Position numbers and translations under genes: made by a program. From Natrinema altunense (GTDB taxonomy: Archaea > Halobacteriota > Halobacteria > Halobacteriales > Natrialbaceae): a DNA stretch of 64,000 nucleotides. The notes below the pieces were generated by a model, which ran no database searches, was not told the DNA's origin, and worked only from the letters and a program-made list of their open reading frames with translations. Below are positions 63,162-64,000 of this stretch, piece by piece. Location: contig NZ_JNCS01000006.1 in assembly GCF_000731985.1 (NCBI RefSeq), forward strand, positions 1 through 64,000. Direction: 5' to 3'. How positions within the stretch are numbered: position 1 is the first letter of the stretch; each line of letters begins with the position of its first letter.

Positions 63162-64000
63162 TCACGCCGTCTCCGACCGTGTCCGGCGGTGATCGGTTCC
63201 GTCGAGGCCGAGATACGAACCGAGCGTTCGCAGATCCGCCGGATCGCGGCCGAACGCGGTCACGTCGTTGTCCGCAACCGTGTTGTCGAACTCGAGCGAG
63301 CGGGCCTGATCGGGGCCGAACGGGACGAACGGCAGCGAGTCGACCGCCGAGAGGCCGACCTTCGCAAGCCCCATCGGGATCGGGACGATCGTGACGGCTT
63401 TCCCCTCGGCCGCGTAGACCAGTTTCGTGACGTCCGCGAGCGTGGTGATCTGTGGCCCGGCGAGCTCGTAGGTTTCGCCGACGTGAGCGTCGTCCTCGAG
63501 CACGTCGGCCAGCATGGGGACGAGATCGCCGACCCAGATCGGCTGGAAGCGCGTCTTCCCGCCGCCGGGTAACCCCGTCACGTACGGCGTCGTCAGTGTT
63601 TTCGTGAACTCGACGAACTCGCCGCCGTCGCCGAAGACGACCGACGGGCGGACGATCGTCCACTCGAGTCCGGACCCCCTGACCACCGCCTCGGCCCGTC
63701 CCTTGGCGCGGATGTACGCCGTGTCACCGTTCGGGTCGGCACCGAGCGCGCTCATCTGGAGGAACCGAGAGACGCCGCCGGCGTCGGCGGCACGAACGAG
63801 GTTCTCGGTGCCCCCGAGGTGGACCGCCTCGTGGCTCGGCCCGCCGCGAGGTTCGTAGAGCGGCGAGAGCGAGACGAGGTTGACGACGGCGTCGTGGTCC
63901 GCCACCGTGTCGGCGATCGACTCGTAGGCGCTGATGTCGCCGACCGCCGACGCGACGCCGTCGGGGAGTCCCGCGTCGTCCGGGGAGCGAGAGAGCGCCG
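63162..64000 (-). CDS. NAD(P)-binding atypical SDR (NDUFA9-like), 5' end outside window
   Basis: A partial gene; its start lies beyond base 64000. The 279 visible residues include LVSLSPLYEPRGGPSHEAVH, the TENLVRAADAGGVSRFLQMS region, RAEAVVRGSGLEWTIVRPSV and ELAGPQITTLADVTKLVYAA. This is the layout of the complex-I NDUFA9/NmrA-like atypical SDR group. The N-terminal GxxGxxG nucleotide-binding motif would be outside the window. Function is probably a NAD(P)H-linked or regulatory protein of the membrane-associated redox system. Confidence 0.85.
   Translation of the reverse strand, partial: ALSRSPDDAGLPDGVASAVGDISAYESIADTVADHDAVVNLVSLSPLYEPRGGPSHEAVHLGGTENLVRAADAGGVSRFLQMSALGADPNGDTAYIRAKGRAEAVVRGSGLEWTIVRPSVVFGDGGEFVEFTKTLTTPYVTGLPGGGKTRFQPIWVGDLVPMLADVLEDDAHVGETYELAGPQITTLADVTKLVYAAEGKAVTIVPIPMGLAKVGLSAVDSLPFVPFGPDQARSLEFDNTVADNDVTAFGRDPADLRTLGSYLGLDGTDHRRTRSETA

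Overview
The window is chromosomal DNA from a halophilic archaeon. GC content is high, predicted proteins are strongly acidic, and TATA boxes often sit about 26 bases from a start codon (leaderless transcripts). Marker genes are haloarchaeal: CetZ, SAMP1, archaeosine enzymes, Bat/HTH-10 regulators, HalOD1 domains, a PGF-CTERM surface protein and many Tat lipoproteins. The gene content best fits Natrialbaceae (Natrinema/Haloterrigena-like); this is inference from composition and families, not a search. No rRNA, CRISPR array or intact mobile element is present. One tRNA-Pro gene (anticodon CGG) is visible.

Layout. 0-6.4 kb: the right end of an IS200/IS605-type element interrupts a Tat-exported phytase-like gene; then Pus10, an HtrA protease, several micro-proteins (one with a 48-bp tandem duplication over its 3' end), TrmY and tRNA-Pro. 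6.7-16.2 kb: exported proteins (C39-like protease, a 704-aa Tat lipoprotein, an Asn/Glu/Thr-repeat lipoprotein, a beta-solenoid-like repeat protein), a PadR regulator and a NUDIX hydrolase. 16.6-24.4 kb: a LOV-type Bat regulator, tungsten aldehyde ferredoxin oxidoreductase, a Yip1 membrane protein, and a divergent pair of HTH regulators with a zinc-ribbon micro-protein. 24.4-31 kb: conserved hypotheticals, AzlCD, SAMP1, an HTH-GNAT fusion, a 1.3-kb gene-poor stretch and a VOC protein. 31-36 kb: response regulator plus RR-GAF-Bat protein, an LLM oxidoreductase, DpsA, and a DtxR-type regulator with a clear palindromic operator. 36-42 kb: purU divergent from purS-purQ, with three coupled 20-codon mini-ORFs between purS and purQ, then a multi-PAS/GAF histidine kinase. 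42-50 kb: the archaeosine genes raSEA, tgtA and arcS around a PGF-CTERM protein. 50-64 kb: HdeD-like protein, purC, F420 genes cofH, cofG and cofC, a cupredoxin, a cyclase, a deaminase, CetZ and the 5'-truncated end of an NAD-binding protein.

Connections. Pus10 and TrmY act in sequence on tRNA position 54; TgtA, ArcS and RaSEA complete archaeosine at position 15. PurS, PurQ, PurU and PurC belong to purine synthesis and one-carbon balance. CofH, CofG and CofC make F420, and three possible flavin/F420-type oxidoreductases (two PPOX-fold, one LLM) lie in the same window. DpsA and the DtxR-type regulator are convergent neighbours, suggesting iron control. Three Bat-type regulators with different sensory modules (LOV+GAF, receiver+GAF, short) occur within 17 kb.

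The most unusual structures are the purS-purQ mini-ORF chain (37759-37939), the DtxR operator with a leaderless 43-codon ORF overlapping the regulator start (35862-36014), and the paired hairpins inserted in frame in purC (54107-54145).
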